NCBI GenBank assembly: GCA_900318035.1
Contig: ONJC01000012.1
Location: forward strand, 62,001-126,000
Length of the DNA: 64,000 nucleotides
Direction of reading: 5' to 3'
From: an uncultured Methanobrevibacter sp.
GTDB taxonomy: Archaea > Methanobacteriota > Methanobacteria > Methanobacteriales > Methanobacteriaceae
Shown: piece after piece, positions 34,052-43,884 of the stretch
Layout of the letters: every line of letters begins with the position of its first letter
Position numbering within the stretch: position 1 is the first letter of the stretch
The notes under the pieces: model-generated
Told to the model about the DNA's origin: nothing
What the model saw: only the letters and a program-made list of their open reading frames with translations
The model's database searches: none
Translations under genes and position numbers: made by a program

Positions 34052-35071
34052 TTACAATAACTCTTTTCTTAAATCTATTGTATCTTTTAAATCAGGCCCA
34101 GTAGAGATGATTGTTACCGGAACGCCTGTTTCAGTTTGAATATCTTCAATGAAAGCTTTGGTTTCAGCTGACAGTTCACTGTAGTCCTGTACACGTGCAC
34201 AATCGAACAGCCTGTCGACACATGTCAATGCTATCTGGGTTGCACCATTGATTCTGCAGGATTCTTTTGCAAGTTCCATATCAAAGTGACCAATCCTTCT
34301 GCGCCTTCCAGTTACGACACCATATTCTTCAAGACCTCTGCTTTCAGCTTCTTCCTGAGTCATTTCTGTTGGGAACGGTCCTTCACCAACACGTGAGATA
34401 TAAGCCTTGAATACATTGATGACTTCATCTATTTTAGTTGGACCTACACCGACATCCGCTGCAAATGTGGATGCTGTGGTGTCTTTACTAGTTACAAAAG
34501 GATAAGATCCGTAATAAAGTGAAAGAGCAAAACCTTGGGATCCTTCAATAAATACGTCTTCTCCATTGTTAATAGCTTCATTAACTTCTAAAGATACGTC
34601 AGTAATGTATTCTTCAAGTTCTGGAATATCGCGCGCTAAATCAATTGACCTTAATACTCTGTCAGAGTTTGCCGGTCCACAACCTGAACCTGTACTCCCA
34701 ATCTTTTTGGATAAATGTTCTGATTTTTTATCTCGGGATATGTGATCTTCATTAATTATTGCGCATCTAGAATCAACACACATCCTTTCTTTTACATTGT
34801 ATTTTTTCAAGTCTTCAAATTCTTTATATAATACATCCGGATTCACTAAAACTCCAGCTCCAATCATGAGTTTGGCACCAGTATGTACAAAACCTGATGG
34901 GGTTAATCTTAAACCATATTTTTCCCCGTTGAATTCAACAGAGTGCCCTGCATTTGGCCCGACTCCTGCACGAGCAATAATATCTGGTTTATCAGCATCG
35001 CAAAGGTAGGTAATACATTTACCCTTACCTTCGTCACCCCATGCTCCACCAACTAAAATACTACAAGTCAT
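34052..35071 (-). CDS. purA: Adenylosuccinate synthetase, short archaeal form
   Basis: PurA (339 residues) converts IMP, aspartate and GTP to adenylosuccinate, the first committed step to [18 protein letters not shown] (P-loop-like GDEGKGK, residues 8-21) with the catalytic Asp, [12 protein letters not shown] (catalytic His), [38 protein letters not shown] and GRRRRIG are present. Bacterial enzymes are about 430 residues; a form of about 340 is usual in archaea. It is transcribed alone; TTTTTTTTTTT follows the stop on the minus strand. Confidence 0.96.
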   Translation of the reverse strand: MTCSILVGGAWGDEGKGKCITYLCDADKPDIIARAGVGPNAGHSVEFNGEKYGLRLTPSGFVHTGAKLMIGAGVLVNPDVLYKEFEDLKKYNVKERMCVDSRCAIINEDHISRDKKSEHLSKKIGSTGSGCGPANSDRVLRSIDLARDIPELEEYITDVSLEVNEAINNGEDVFIEGSQGFALSLYYGSYPFVTSKDTTASTFAADVGVGPTKIDEVINVFKAYISRVGEGPFPTEMTQEEAESRGLEEYGVVTGRRRRIGHFDMELAKESCRINGATQIALTCVDRLFDCARVQDYSELSAETKAFIEDIQTETGVPVTIISTGPDLKDTIDLRKELL

Positions 35072-35197
35072 CTAATAACTCCTTTTAAATCATTAATAAA
35101 ATTGAAAATTTGTTAATTTTCCATAACACTAATACTATATCATTCATAATTAAAATGTTTTTCTAAATTAAAAACCTTCAACCAGGTGCAACATATA

Positions 35198-35230
35198 CTA
35201 TAAATATAATATTAAATATAAATTTAATAT
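35198..35230 (+). promoter_or_regulatory. Promoter with palindrome, signalling/glycan operon
   Basis: TATA-like ACTATAAATATA (35198-35208, preceded by a purine-poor stretch) is followed by a perfect 8-bp inverted repeat ATATTAAA-TATAAA-TTTAATAT (35209-35230) that covers the expected transcription start. AAGGT precedes the ATG at 35260. The repeat is AT-only, so it may be chance. Confidence 0.4.
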
Positions 35231-35259
35231 ACTATTCAAAAAATTTCAAGGTAATTCGC

Positions 35260-37158
35260 ATGTATGTTGAAAAACATTATAGAGAACTGGAAAAAATCGA
35301 AGAGGTTCGAATTCATAATCCTAACCCGGACGAGATATATCATAAATCACCGCAAGTTCAAAAGCCTGAAAAAACTCGTCTAAGCAACGTTATGAGACAC
35401 GTACCCTCCGATATTAACATATTCCTGCCAATAGATGGTGGTGAAGATTACATCATTGAAAGAATTGGATGGAACATGTTGGAAAGAATGAATCTTCCTT
35501 TAAAGGATGTTGAAGGGCGTAAATTAAGCCAAATCTCACCTTTTTATTATGATATTTTAAAAGACAGTTTTAAAGAGGTTTATGAAACAGGAAACCTAAA
35601 ATCCATGAGAATATTTTATTACATAAGTGATAAAATTAAAACTCTTGCAAATATAAACATCGTTCTTGATGAAGGGGAAATCTATGTTATCTCCGATTTG
35701 AAAAACACTTCCGAATACCTCAAAAGTGAAGAAGAAAAGAAACAGGAAGAAGATGAAACTAAAGCTAATCTAATAGAATATTTCTCACAAACTGGAAGTT
35801 ACTACAAAACCAGAAACGAATTCACATGGACACAGGGCATTTATAACATCATCAATCGTTCAAAAGAACCTAGCGATTCATATTATAACATCATTTTTGA
35901 TTTGGTAATCCCAGAAGACCGTCCATTGGTCGAGGAATTGCTTGAAACAATGAGCCCTGAAACAGACACTTATGAAAATATCATCCGTATTAAAACTCCA
36001 AGAGGCCACATCAAATATCTGGATACTTATCTTTACTCTAAATTCGATGAAAACGGCAATGAAATAAGCCATTATGGATTATTTAAAGACATAAGCGTGG
36101 ATTCACATAAGCACATGACAAGACCTGTGGATTTTATGTTAAATGGATTTAATCACAATTCAAAACTGTCCCTTCTTGTTGAACCATTAAGTAAAAGATA
36201 TGAGTTTTCAGAAGGCTTTTACAAAATTATTGAAGTTCCAAAAGAGGAATACCATCACAGCGTAGGCATTATTGAAAATATCGTCGAAGAAGACATTAAA
36301 AATGAACTTTACAAATTAATCAATAGCGAAATCGAAGAAGTGAACTGCGTATTTACTTTTAATGTGCACGGTAATGAAAATAATCAAAAAATATGTGAAT
36401 TATTCATTGAAAGATTTAAATACGGAAAGAAAAATCACAGCATAGGATTTTTAACAGACATTACCATTGCACGCCAAAAACAAAAAGAACTCATGGAATC
36501 AAATGCTACAAAAAACATTCTGATTAAAGAAGTTCACCACAGAGTTAAAAATAACTTACAGGTATTGAGCAGTTTCCTAAACCTTGAAAGAAGAGCATAC
36601 GGAAATAATCCGAATGATATTTTAGACAATATGCAGGCACGTTTATCTTCACTTGCCCTGCTTCACGAAAAAACTTATAATACTGAAGATTTCATCAACA
36701 TCAACCTTGCAGATTATATGACTGATCAGGATTCTACCCTTCACTCATTATTTGGAGCAAAGGACATAAATTTTGTATCAGAAGTAAATCCAAACATTCA
36801 CTTGTCAATGGATGTAATTACACCATTACTGTTAATTGTTGATGAACTAACAATGAATGCCATCAAACATGCATTCCCAGATCCTGATATGCCAAATAAA
36901 ACAATATACAAAAAAATTGATTATATTGAAGGCCCTATCTGCGAACTGATACTTAAAGATAATGGAATTGGACTAGAAAGTCCCGAATCATTAATAAACC
37001 ACAACTTAGGATGGGAGATAATAAACAATTTAACTAAACAGATTAGCGGAGAAATTGAAATTTTAGACTGCGAAGTGGGAACAGGGTTTAGAATCATATT
37101 CCCTGAAAACTTTGACCACACACTAGGATATCATTTAAATAGGGGGATGAATAAATGA
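35260..37158 (+). CDS. Cytosolic PAS-sensor histidine kinase (HisKA_2/HWE-like)
   Basis: A 632-residue kinase without membrane segments. N-terminal PAS-like domain (about 50-155), second PAS-type domain (about 170-285; FTWTQGIYNIINR ... DLVIPEDRPLVEELL ... YLYSKFDENGNE), a further sensory-like region (290-410), then H-box IKEVHHRVKNNLQVLSSFL (about 425), N-box VDELTMNAIKHAF and G-boxes KDNGIGLESP and VGTGFRIIFP. The HHRVKNNLQ H-box is the HisKA_2 type. First gene of a five-gene operon; its last four bases overlap the paralogue's start in ATGA. Signal unknown; the kinase must sense an internal cue. Confidence 0.9.
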   Translation: MYVEKHYRELEKIEEVRIHNPNPDEIYHKSPQVQKPEKTRLSNVMRHVPSDINIFLPIDGGEDYIIERIGWNMLERMNLPLKDVEGRKLSQISPFYYDILKDSFKEVYETGNLKSMRIFYYISDKIKTLANINIVLDEGEIYVISDLKNTSEYLKSEEEKKQEEDETKANLIEYFSQTGSYYKTRNEFTWTQGIYNIINRSKEPSDSYYNIIFDLVIPEDRPLVEELLETMSPETDTYENIIRIKTPRGHIKYLDTYLYSKFDENGNEISHYGLFKDISVDSHKHMTRPVDFMLNGFNHNSKLSLLVEPLSKRYEFSEGFYKIIEVPKEEYHHSVGIIENIVEEDIKNELYKLINSEIEEVNCVFTFNVHGNENNQKICELFIERFKYGKKNHSIGFLTDITIARQKQKELMESNATKNILIKEVHHRVKNNLQVLSSFLNLERRAYGNNPNDILDNMQARLSSLALLHEKTYNTEDFININLADYMTDQDSTLHSLFGAKDINFVSEVNPNIHLSMDVITPLLLIVDELTMNAIKHAFPDPDMPNKTIYKKIDYIEGPICELILKDNGIGLESPESLINHNLGWEIINNLTKQISGEIEILDCEVGTGFRIIFPENFDHTLGYHLNRGMNK

Positions 37159-39023
37159 GACTAGAGAAAACATACAGACAATTAGAAGATATGGAAGAGG
37201 TCCATATCTATGACATAACAGAAAATGAGCTGTTTAGACCCGTCCCGCAAGAATTTGAGATGTTCTATACGCCATTTGAAAAAACATTGAATGAACTCTC
37301 AAATGATTTGGATATTTTCGTACCTTATGATGACGGCAATGATTTCATTATTCACAGATTAGGATTAGGTGCATTGATGAGGGGAGCCATTTCACAAAAA
37401 GACGTTGCAGGACGTTTACTTAGTAAAACATCGCCAGGTTTTTATAAAGTTTTAGCTGAACCATTAAGAGAAGTGTACAACACCCATAAAACCAAAAAAA
37501 TGATGTTTTATTATCATTTCCATGAAAAATTAGCTAGATTTTCAAATGTTAAAATAGTCTATGACATGGATAAACTCATTCTAATTTCTGACCACCGGGA
37601 CAATCAGGAAACTAAATTACAGGTCCCTGATGAGGAATATGATGAAAAAGCCAATCTGATTGAATATTTTTCACAGACCGGAAGTTATTATAAGATTAAT
37701 GACAGATATTCCTGGACACAGGGTATCTATAATATCATAAATCGTGGCAGAATCGAAAACGATGAATATTACAATATCGTGTTTGATTTGGTAATACATG
37801 AAGACAAGCCACTTTTAGAAAAAATGCTTAAAGAAATAGATAAGGGCAGATCAACATATGAAACCGTTATCAGAATCAGAACTGATGATGGAATTTTAAA
37901 ATATGTTGAAGTCAATATTTATTCAAAATTCGATACAAGAGGGAAATTATTAAGTAGATATGGTTTAATCAAAGATGTCAGTACTGATTCATATAGAAAA
38001 ATGACCAGACCTATTGATTTCCTACTTAAAGGATTCAGAAACAGCAAAAAATTAGCATTATTAATTGATCCTTTAAGCTTAAAACAATATGAATTCTCAG
38101 AAGGTTTCTACCATCTAATTGAGATTGACCCTGATGAATATCGCCACAGCAGTAAAATAATCGAAAACATCGTGGAAGAGCAGGTTAAGTGCAAAATTAA
38201 AGAAATCATTGAAGGAAAAATAGATGAACTCCAAGAGACATTTACATATAATGTTCATGGTGATGAAAATAACCAGAAAGTTGCCGATTTATATCTTGAA
38301 AGATTTGAATTCGGTCAAACGACACACAGTATCGGATTCATAACAGACATCACTGAAGAAAGAAGCAAACATCAAGAATTACGTGAAGCTAATGAACATC
38401 AAACAATTTTAATTAAAGAAGTTCACCACAGAGTTAAAAACAACTTGCAAGTTCTTAACAGTTTCTTGAACCTTGAGAAAAGAGCTTATAAGAATAAACC
38501 CGGCATAATTATTGACCATATGCAGTCAAGATTATCCTCACTCGCCATTCTTCACGAAAAAACCTACAATACCACTGACTTTAAAAACATTAACTTAAAA
38601 GAGTATATTATCGATCAGGATAGTCAATTGAGAGGGTTGATCGGATTAAGAGATGGTATTGAATTTAAATCTGAAGTTGATGAAGACATTAACCTGACCA
38701 TCGAGGTCATTACACCTCTATTGCTTGTTATTGATGAGTTAACTATGAATGCAATTAAGCATGCATTCCCAGATAAAACTGCCCCTAACAAAGTAATTTA
38801 CAAAAAAATTACTAAATTAAATGATGAAACAGGACAGTTAATCCTCAAGGATAATGGTGTCGGTATAGCAGATCCGTCAAAAATTACTAAAAACCTGGGT
38901 TGTGAAATTATTAAAAATCTCACAAAACAGCTTGACGGAGAAATTGAACTATATCAGCATGAAAACGGAACTGGATATAGATTAACATTCCCATTAGATA
39001 TGGCTCATACTATTGAAGGATAA
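37155..39023 (+). CDS. Cytosolic PAS-sensor histidine kinase, tandem paralogue
   Basis: A 622-residue near-copy of the preceding kinase in domain order: PAS-like (about 45-150), PAS-type (165-280; YSWTQGIYNIINR), linker sensory region, H-box IKEVHHRVKNNLQVLNSFLNLE (about 420), N-box IDELTMNAIKHAFPD, G-boxes KDNGVGIADP and GTGYRLTFP. The N-terminal sensory parts are the most different, so the pair probably senses two cues or forms heterodimers. It overlaps the first kinase by 4 bp and is followed 65 bp later by a single-domain response regulator. Confidence 0.9.
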   Translation: MRLEKTYRQLEDMEEVHIYDITENELFRPVPQEFEMFYTPFEKTLNELSNDLDIFVPYDDGNDFIIHRLGLGALMRGAISQKDVAGRLLSKTSPGFYKVLAEPLREVYNTHKTKKMMFYYHFHEKLARFSNVKIVYDMDKLILISDHRDNQETKLQVPDEEYDEKANLIEYFSQTGSYYKINDRYSWTQGIYNIINRGRIENDEYYNIVFDLVIHEDKPLLEKMLKEIDKGRSTYETVIRIRTDDGILKYVEVNIYSKFDTRGKLLSRYGLIKDVSTDSYRKMTRPIDFLLKGFRNSKKLALLIDPLSLKQYEFSEGFYHLIEIDPDEYRHSSKIIENIVEEQVKCKIKEIIEGKIDELQETFTYNVHGDENNQKVADLYLERFEFGQTTHSIGFITDITEERSKHQELREANEHQTILIKEVHHRVKNNLQVLNSFLNLEKRAYKNKPGIIIDHMQSRLSSLAILHEKTYNTTDFKNINLKEYIIDQDSQLRGLIGLRDGIEFKSEVDEDINLTIEVITPLLLVIDELTMNAIKHAFPDKTAPNKVIYKKITKLNDETGQLILKDNGVGIADPSKITKNLGCEIIKNLTKQLDGEIELYQHENGTGYRLTFPLDMAHTIEG

Positions 39024-39088
39024 TTGTTGAAGTTAATATTAAATAAAATGAAGGACAAATATTAAAAATTGTTAAATGGAATGATAAA

Positions 39089-39499
39089 ATGAATGAAAGA
39101 ATATTAATTGTAGAAGATGAAGCGATTACCGCATTAGATTTGAAATACAGTTTAGAAGACTTAGGTTACGAAATTGTTGATACTGTGGATACAGGACAAG
39201 ATGCAATTGATACTGCTGCAGAAACCGTACCTGATGTTGTTTTAATGGATATTAAACTAAAAGGAGATATGGAAGGAATTGAAGCAGCAGAAGTTATTTC
39301 CGAATTAAGGATACCTATCATTTACTTAACTGCAAACACAGATATTGATACCTTTGAAAAATCTAACGTAAAAGGATCATACGGATTCGTATCAAAACCA
39401 TACGATATCCAAAAATTAGACAAAACTTTAAAAATCACTATCAACCGAGCAAAATTAGAAGAAAAAAGAATCGATGAAGCAAGTGGTTTTACAGAATAA
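39089..39499 (+). CDS. Single-domain response regulator (CheY-like)
   Basis: A 136-residue receiver with no output domain: acidic pair in ILIVEDEAIT (residues 5-14), phosphoacceptor Asp in VVLMDIKLKG (about 54), Thr in YLTANTD and Lys in VSKPYDI. All phosphorylation residues are intact. It is the likely target of the two kinases in front of it. With no DNA-binding part, it must act by protein contact, the obvious candidate being the pseudo-receiver of the next gene. Confidence 0.92.
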   Translation: MNERILIVEDEAITALDLKYSLEDLGYEIVDTVDTGQDAIDTAAETVPDVVLMDIKLKGDMEGIEAAEVISELRIPIIYLTANTDIDTFEKSNVKGSYGFVSKPYDIQKLDKTLKITINRAKLEEKRIDEASGFTE

Positions 39500-39509
39500 A
39501 TGATTAAAA

Positions 39510-41255
39510 ATGACTGAGTACCAACTGATTAGTGGGAAGCCTAAAATATTTGCTATAAGTTCCAACAGGGAATTATTAAATCAAATTCGGGCCTATGTTG
39601 AAAACTATGAATATGATTTTGTCGGTTCAGCTTCACAAAAAGAGGAAATCTTTAAAAAAGTAGATGAACTGTCCGCAAATCTCATCTTCTTAGATTCAGA
39701 TATAGAAAATATAGATTTGATTGAACTAACCGAAGATTTAGAACTTTACAATATTCCTATAATTGTTATTGTTGGAGATTTATATAACGAAACAGTTGAT
39801 AAATTACTGATGAGTAATCCCTACGGATATCTTCTCGCCCCCCTTGATGAAGATGAACTTCAAAGGGCGATGGCAGTAGCCTTAAGAAAACATGAACAGA
39901 ATATTCAAAATTTAAAGGAAGCAGAGTCAAAAATAAAAGAAAAAAGTGTGGAACTCTTAATTGAAAAATCTGATTCAAGTTTGCTTTTAATTTTATGTGT
40001 CTCATTAATCATTATTGCTGTTCTTTCAAGAAATGCAACCTGGCTTCAATGGGTGCTTTTAATTCCAACCGGAGCCATGCTTATCAACACATTATTCAGT
40101 TTTAAAAAACAAAAAAAACCAGAACCATTTGAAACACTTCCATTTGTAAGCATTTTCATTCCAGCTCACAATGAGGAGTACACCATTGAAGATACTGTCA
40201 GAAGTGTCTGCGGACTTGACTATCACAACGAAGAAGGCGAAGCCCAGTATGAGTTGATTGTTGTTAATGACGGATCAACCGACAATACCGGTGAAATCTT
40301 AGCAAAATTAAAAAAAGAATTGCCTCAGGTTAAAATTGTTACAAGACATCCTCCACGATCAGGAAAAGGAAAAGGTTTTGTTTTAAATGATGCATTGACA
40401 ATATCCAGAGGAGAAATCATTGGCGTTTTTGATGCAGATACACAAGTCAAACCACATTACCTAAAGACTGTTGTCCAATACCTGAATGATGGAATAGATG
40501 GCGTTCAGTCCAGGGTTAAAATGTTTAATAAAAATGAGAACTTTTTAGCTCGTATGCAACATGTGGAATTTTCAACATTCGGTAACACATTAATCGCTAA
40601 AGACAATTTGGACCATACAGGATTTTTAGGCGGAAACGGTCAGTTTGTAAGAAAACAGGCAATTATTGACTGTGGAAGATGGGACGGATTTGCAGTTACA
40701 GAAGATTTGAATCTGGCTATAAAAATTATTCTAAATGGTGGAAAGATTAGTTACTGTGGTGAAGTTGCAGTATATCAAGAAGCAGTAACAAATTGGAGAG
40801 CATTCTTTAGACAAAGAACAAGATGGGCTATAGGCAACTTTGAAACATTATTTGTTTACTTCCCTCAGATTATCCGCTCAAACCTTTCAATTAAAAAGAA
40901 ATTCAATGTGCTTGAACACATTTCATTTTACAGTTTTAATTTATTAATCTTCTTTGGATTTGTGATTACAATACTTAATGCCATTTCATGGTTCTTTTTC
41001 CATAATACTACATTAATTAGGATGGATGCTCCGCTTCTTGTAGGAATAATAGCAGCAGTAGCATTTTTCCCAGGAATAATTCTTGCTCTTTTAAGGGACA
41101 AATTAGGTCCTGTTGAATTTATAAAAGACATGGTGAAATATTATATTTACTGTTTCCATTTGATTCCATTATTTTTCATTACAATGCGTACTATGATGAC
41201 ACGAAAAGAAAGAAAATGGGCTAAAACAGTACATAAAGGAGGTAAAACACAATGA
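39510..41255 (+). CDS. Pseudo-receiver fused to processive family-2 glycosyltransferase
   Basis: A 581-residue membrane enzyme. Residues 1-120 are receiver-like with the central Asp (LIFLDSDI), but lack the acidic pair (FAISSNRE instead), the Thr and the Lys (LLAPLDE), so it cannot be phosphorylated normally. After a short coiled coil come two membrane helices (about 150-200), then a GT2 domain: FIPAHNEEYTIEDTV, VVNDGSTDNT, FDADTQV (DxD), GGNGQF, TEDLNLA and QRTRWAIGN (Q/RxxRW), and two to four terminal helices. The motifs are those of PgaC/IcaA and cellulose/hyaluronan-synthase-type processive enzymes. It would build an exported polysaccharide under control of the neighbouring regulators. 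Confidence 0.9.
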   Translation: MTEYQLISGKPKIFAISSNRELLNQIRAYVENYEYDFVGSASQKEEIFKKVDELSANLIFLDSDIENIDLIELTEDLELYNIPIIVIVGDLYNETVDKLLMSNPYGYLLAPLDEDELQRAMAVALRKHEQNIQNLKEAESKIKEKSVELLIEKSDSSLLLILCVSLIIIAVLSRNATWLQWVLLIPTGAMLINTLFSFKKQKKPEPFETLPFVSIFIPAHNEEYTIEDTVRSVCGLDYHNEEGEAQYELIVVNDGSTDNTGEILAKLKKELPQVKIVTRHPPRSGKGKGFVLNDALTISRGEIIGVFDADTQVKPHYLKTVVQYLNDGIDGVQSRVKMFNKNENFLARMQHVEFSTFGNTLIAKDNLDHTGFLGGNGQFVRKQAIIDCGRWDGFAVTEDLNLAIKIILNGGKISYCGEVAVYQEAVTNWRAFFRQRTRWAIGNFETLFVYFPQIIRSNLSIKKKFNVLEHISFYSFNLLIFFGFVITILNAISWFFFHNTTLIRMDAPLLVGIIAAVAFFPGIILALLRDKLGPVEFIKDMVKYYIYCFHLIPLFFITMRTMMTRKERKWAKTVHKGGKTQ

Positions 41256-41875
41256 GAAGGCAAAGCATTTTGCGTGGATTGTTAATTATTGTCCTTATTC
41301 TATTCATTGCCATTAACATAAATGGAATAAATAGCTTTTTAAGCTTCCATACTGACAAAACAGTTGAATTTGGCCACAGTACGGCAGTTGTTCCACAAGC
41401 ATGGAATACAACAAAAGAAGCAAATGTGAAAGATATTGTAAAAACTCCGGAAGCACTCACAAATGGGTACATCATATTTGACCATTGGGATGATTGGCCT
41501 GAAGACCATATTACGAAAATATCGGAAGCAAAATTCAAAGATATGGAAAACGGTAGTTATAAAGTTTTGAAAAATGATCAGCAAATCATGGGAGGAGTTA
41601 ATGTTTCAAAACAATACTTCTCAAATCCTTCAAGAAACAATAATGTAACTTGGACCACTATCGGAGTAAACTATGTATTCGCCAAAGAGGATACAAATTA
41701 CACCATACAAGTGCATTATTTCACAAATCAGGACTATAACAATACTACGTTCATGAAAGTAGTTGATGATAGTGTCGATTATGATATAAGTAACATTCAC
41801 AACAAGGACTATAATGCTGCAGTATCTGCTATTCGACATGGGTTCGACAGAATCGTTGAAGCCGTTCCCCATTAA
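41252..41875 (+). CDS. Membrane-anchored extracytoplasmic protein of the glycan operon
   Basis: A 207-residue protein with an N-terminal membrane helix (residues 7-26) and an outside domain with six or more N-x-S/T sites. The strand pattern (VEFGHSTAVVPQAWNTT, GGVNVSKQYF, TTIGVNYVFAKEDTNYTIQVHYF) resembles small PsbP/DcrB-like beta-rich domains, not a known hydrolase. The start overlaps the glycosyltransferase stop in ATGA. By position it may be the accessory or partner subunit of the synthase, as PgaD-like proteins are elsewhere, but I see no sequence match. Confidence 0.7.
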   Translation: MRRQSILRGLLIIVLILFIAININGINSFLSFHTDKTVEFGHSTAVVPQAWNTTKEANVKDIVKTPEALTNGYIIFDHWDDWPEDHITKISEAKFKDMENGSYKVLKNDQQIMGGVNVSKQYFSNPSRNNNVTWTTIGVNYVFAKEDTNYTIQVHYFTNQDYNNTTFMKVVDDSVDYDISNIHNKDYNAAVSAIRHGFDRIVEAVPH

Positions 41876-41907
41876 ATACTATTTTAATTCAAATAACGAC
41901 TGATAAT

Positions 41908-41961
41908 TTTAATAGATATTAAAAAAAAGTTAATTAAAATATCTATTAAACTAATTTTTTT
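41908..41961 (+). terminator. Strong intrinsic terminator of the signalling/glycan operon
   Basis: A perfect 13-bp stem, TTTAATAGATATT (41908-41920) with AATATCTATTAAA (41938-41950), 17-base loop, followed by CTAATTTTTTT. It may also end transcription of the convergent gene at 41989. Confidence 0.8.
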
Positions 41962-41988
41962 ATATTGAAAACAAAAATAAAAATAAAA

Positions 41989-42582
41989 TTACTTAGTAGG
42001 ATATCTCAACGGGTGATTTTCACACATGGGATCTTTAATAATATTTCTTTTCAGATGATATTTTAAAAAGTAAAGCATCCATTGGTTAGACAATTCTCTA
42101 AGAGACGCATCATCCAATCTTTCATGATTAGTAAAGAAATCCATCTGGTCTCCGCCAACAGCAATAGCAATTTCATCTAATTCAACTAACATGAAAAAGT
42201 CATTGCGAATATTGTGAATGTCAAAATCCTCAACAACAGATATGGTTTTTTCCTTTTTATAATTATAGAAGAATTTATTGAGATATTCAAAATCAACGAA
42301 TTTAATGTCATTGACTTTAAATGAAACATATTCACTCAACAGCTGGTCCTTGAAATTATATTTAGCCAAAAATTCAATGTCCCAAATATTATTATAAAAA
42401 GCTGTGATAAATGAATCAACTGCAAAACGGACAGTTAAAGAAAAATCCTCACTTTCATTAGGAACTCCAAGTTCAACATCCCTAAATTCAATATATATCG
42501 AATCTTGGGCTATTTCTATAGAAGTCCATTTCCCTGAGTTAATAATTACGTCACGAATTAATTTTAGTGATCTGATATTCAT
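41989..42582 (-). CDS. Uncharacterised protein
   Basis: A 197-residue soluble protein, unrecognised. It begins MNIRSLKLIRDVIINSGKW with a helix, then strands (IYIEFRDVELGVP ... SLTVRFAVDSF), and ends with a helix-rich part. Last gene of a four-gene minus-strand run with dapL; its start is next to the stop of the DUF6891-like gene (1-bp gap). The run of three immunity-like small proteins may travel together. Confidence 0.6.
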   Translation of the reverse strand: MNIRSLKLIRDVIINSGKWTSIEIAQDSIYIEFRDVELGVPNESEDFSLTVRFAVDSFITAFYNNIWDIEFLAKYNFKDQLLSEYVSFKVNDIKFVDFEYLNKFFYNYKKEKTISVVEDFDIHNIRNDFFMLVELDEIAIAVGGDQMDFFTNHERLDDASLRELSNQWMLYFLKYHLKRNIIKDPMCENHPLRYPTK

Positions 42583-42583
42583 T

Positions 42584-43174
42584 TTAACACCTATTTTTTA
42601 TAAAAATATCATAAGCTCCTTCGATTTCATATTCCTTATCTTCATCAAATGATTTATCCCATTTAAAAGGGTTCAATTCTATTTGACAATTAACAGTTTC
42701 ATCCCAAACAATGGAAAATCCCTCTGATTTTAAAGCATCAACAACAGTTTTACCAATTTCCAATGCCTTAGTTTCACTATTTTCAAAGTCTCCAAATGTG
42801 ATTTTCAACTTTTCATCTTCAATAGCTTCTTCGACATCTTCAAAGGTGTAGAAACAAAATCCATCTGCTTTGAATTTATTATTCAACAGATGAACGTTGA
42901 GTTCAAAAGCATCTGCAACACCCTCTTCAATATCATATCCGCAATTGTGGATTGCTACAATATCCCTTTTGGCCAAGCCATTGAAGGCATTTTCAAGTTT
43001 GTTAAAATTAATGCTGCTGAAATTATTTAAAGAAATATTGAAATTGGAAAAGTCAATGTCCTCTTCAATAAACTGGTCCTCCAATATTTCTATAATTTCC
43101 TCAACACCAAAAAATCCGGATTTAGTGAGCATGTCAATTAAATAATCTATTTCTTCAACTAAATCCTGATCCAT
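42584..43174 (-). CDS. DUF6891-like protein
   Basis: A 196-residue acidic protein. NFNKLENAFNGLAKRDIVAIHNCGYDIEEGVADAFE, GFCFYTFEDVEEAI and LKITFGDFENSETKALEIG...VVDALKSEGFSIVWDETVNCQIEL match my memory of the DUF6891 pattern (a Cys in the middle, a TF-E-D-V segment, a 'ltFG' strand and a W-D/N strand). DUF6891 occurs mostly in bacteria and has no known function. It stands 5 bp after the DUF6882-like gene on the same strand. Family assignment by memory only. Confidence 0.65.
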   Translation of the reverse strand: MDQDLVEEIDYLIDMLTKSGFFGVEEIIEILEDQFIEEDIDFSNFNISLNNFSSINFNKLENAFNGLAKRDIVAIHNCGYDIEEGVADAFELNVHLLNNKFKADGFCFYTFEDVEEAIEDEKLKITFGDFENSETKALEIGKTVVDALKSEGFSIVWDETVNCQIELNPFKWDKSFDEDKEYEIEGAYDIFIKNRC

Positions 43175-43179
43175 AATAT

Positions 43180-43884
43180 CTAATCCTCTTCTAAAAGCAT
43201 TTGGATATGAGTTACATTTCCTCTTTCAGTGAACCCTACTATGATTCTGCTTTCACCTATTTTAGCAACAGCAAAATCTTCATGAGGTTTGAAGACATAT
43301 CCCTTAAGTTTTGTATAGCTTTCAAATGCTATTTTTGAGTATATCTTGAAATTCTTCTGGAAAATTGCAAAACTGTTTCTGAATCTTTGAACGGAATTAT
43401 TCTCCTTAATCAAATCAGATTCAATTGCAACAAAAATGCCCAATCCGTCTTCAGATACAGCATAGTATCCGTCCAGGTTTAAAATTGAAATTGTTGTCAT
43501 TGCAAGTGCATGACAATCATTAATGTCGGCATTAATAATCGGAGTGTTGAATTCAGGAATGTTGAATTCATCACCAATGGCCTTCATTTGGCGAGCTGAT
43601 TGAATTAAACTATCTTCAAATCCGATGGATTCATTATCCCATGCCCAGGACCACTGACTTTGATCCTGTGAGAAAAATCCCAAAATTTGAATAGGAAGTT
43701 CAATATCCCCAAAGGAAATTATTCCCTTTTCAATATCCAAATCTCCAGGAGTTTCTCCAATTAAATCAGCCAAGTTTTCCTGTTTGTCAAGTGCAAGTGC
43801 ACCATATTTGGATAAAACTACTTTAAATGAATCTCCTTCTTCAATCTGTACTGGCCTTTCAAATTTCGCTTTCAAATTAAACAC
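43180..43884 (-). CDS. DUF6882-like protein
   Basis: A 234-residue protein containing ILGFFSQDQSQWSWAWDNESIGFEDSLIQSARQMKAIG (about 68-105), the core pattern of DUF6882 (a 'W.WaWdN' strand followed by a helix). The rest has a conserved-looking DINDCHALAMTTISILNLDGYYAVSE segment. The start is GTG in TAGGTG, directly after the dapL stop, so it is coupled to dapL. Function unknown. Confidence 0.65.
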   Translation of the reverse strand: MFNLKAKFERPVQIEEGDSFKVVLSKYGALALDKQENLADLIGETPGDLDIEKGIISFGDIELPIQILGFFSQDQSQWSWAWDNESIGFEDSLIQSARQMKAIGDEFNIPEFNTPIINADINDCHALAMTTISILNLDGYYAVSEDGLGIFVAIESDLIKENNSVQRFRNSFAIFQKNFKIYSKIAFESYTKLKGYVFKPHEDFAVAKIGESRIIVGFTERGNVTHIQMLLEED

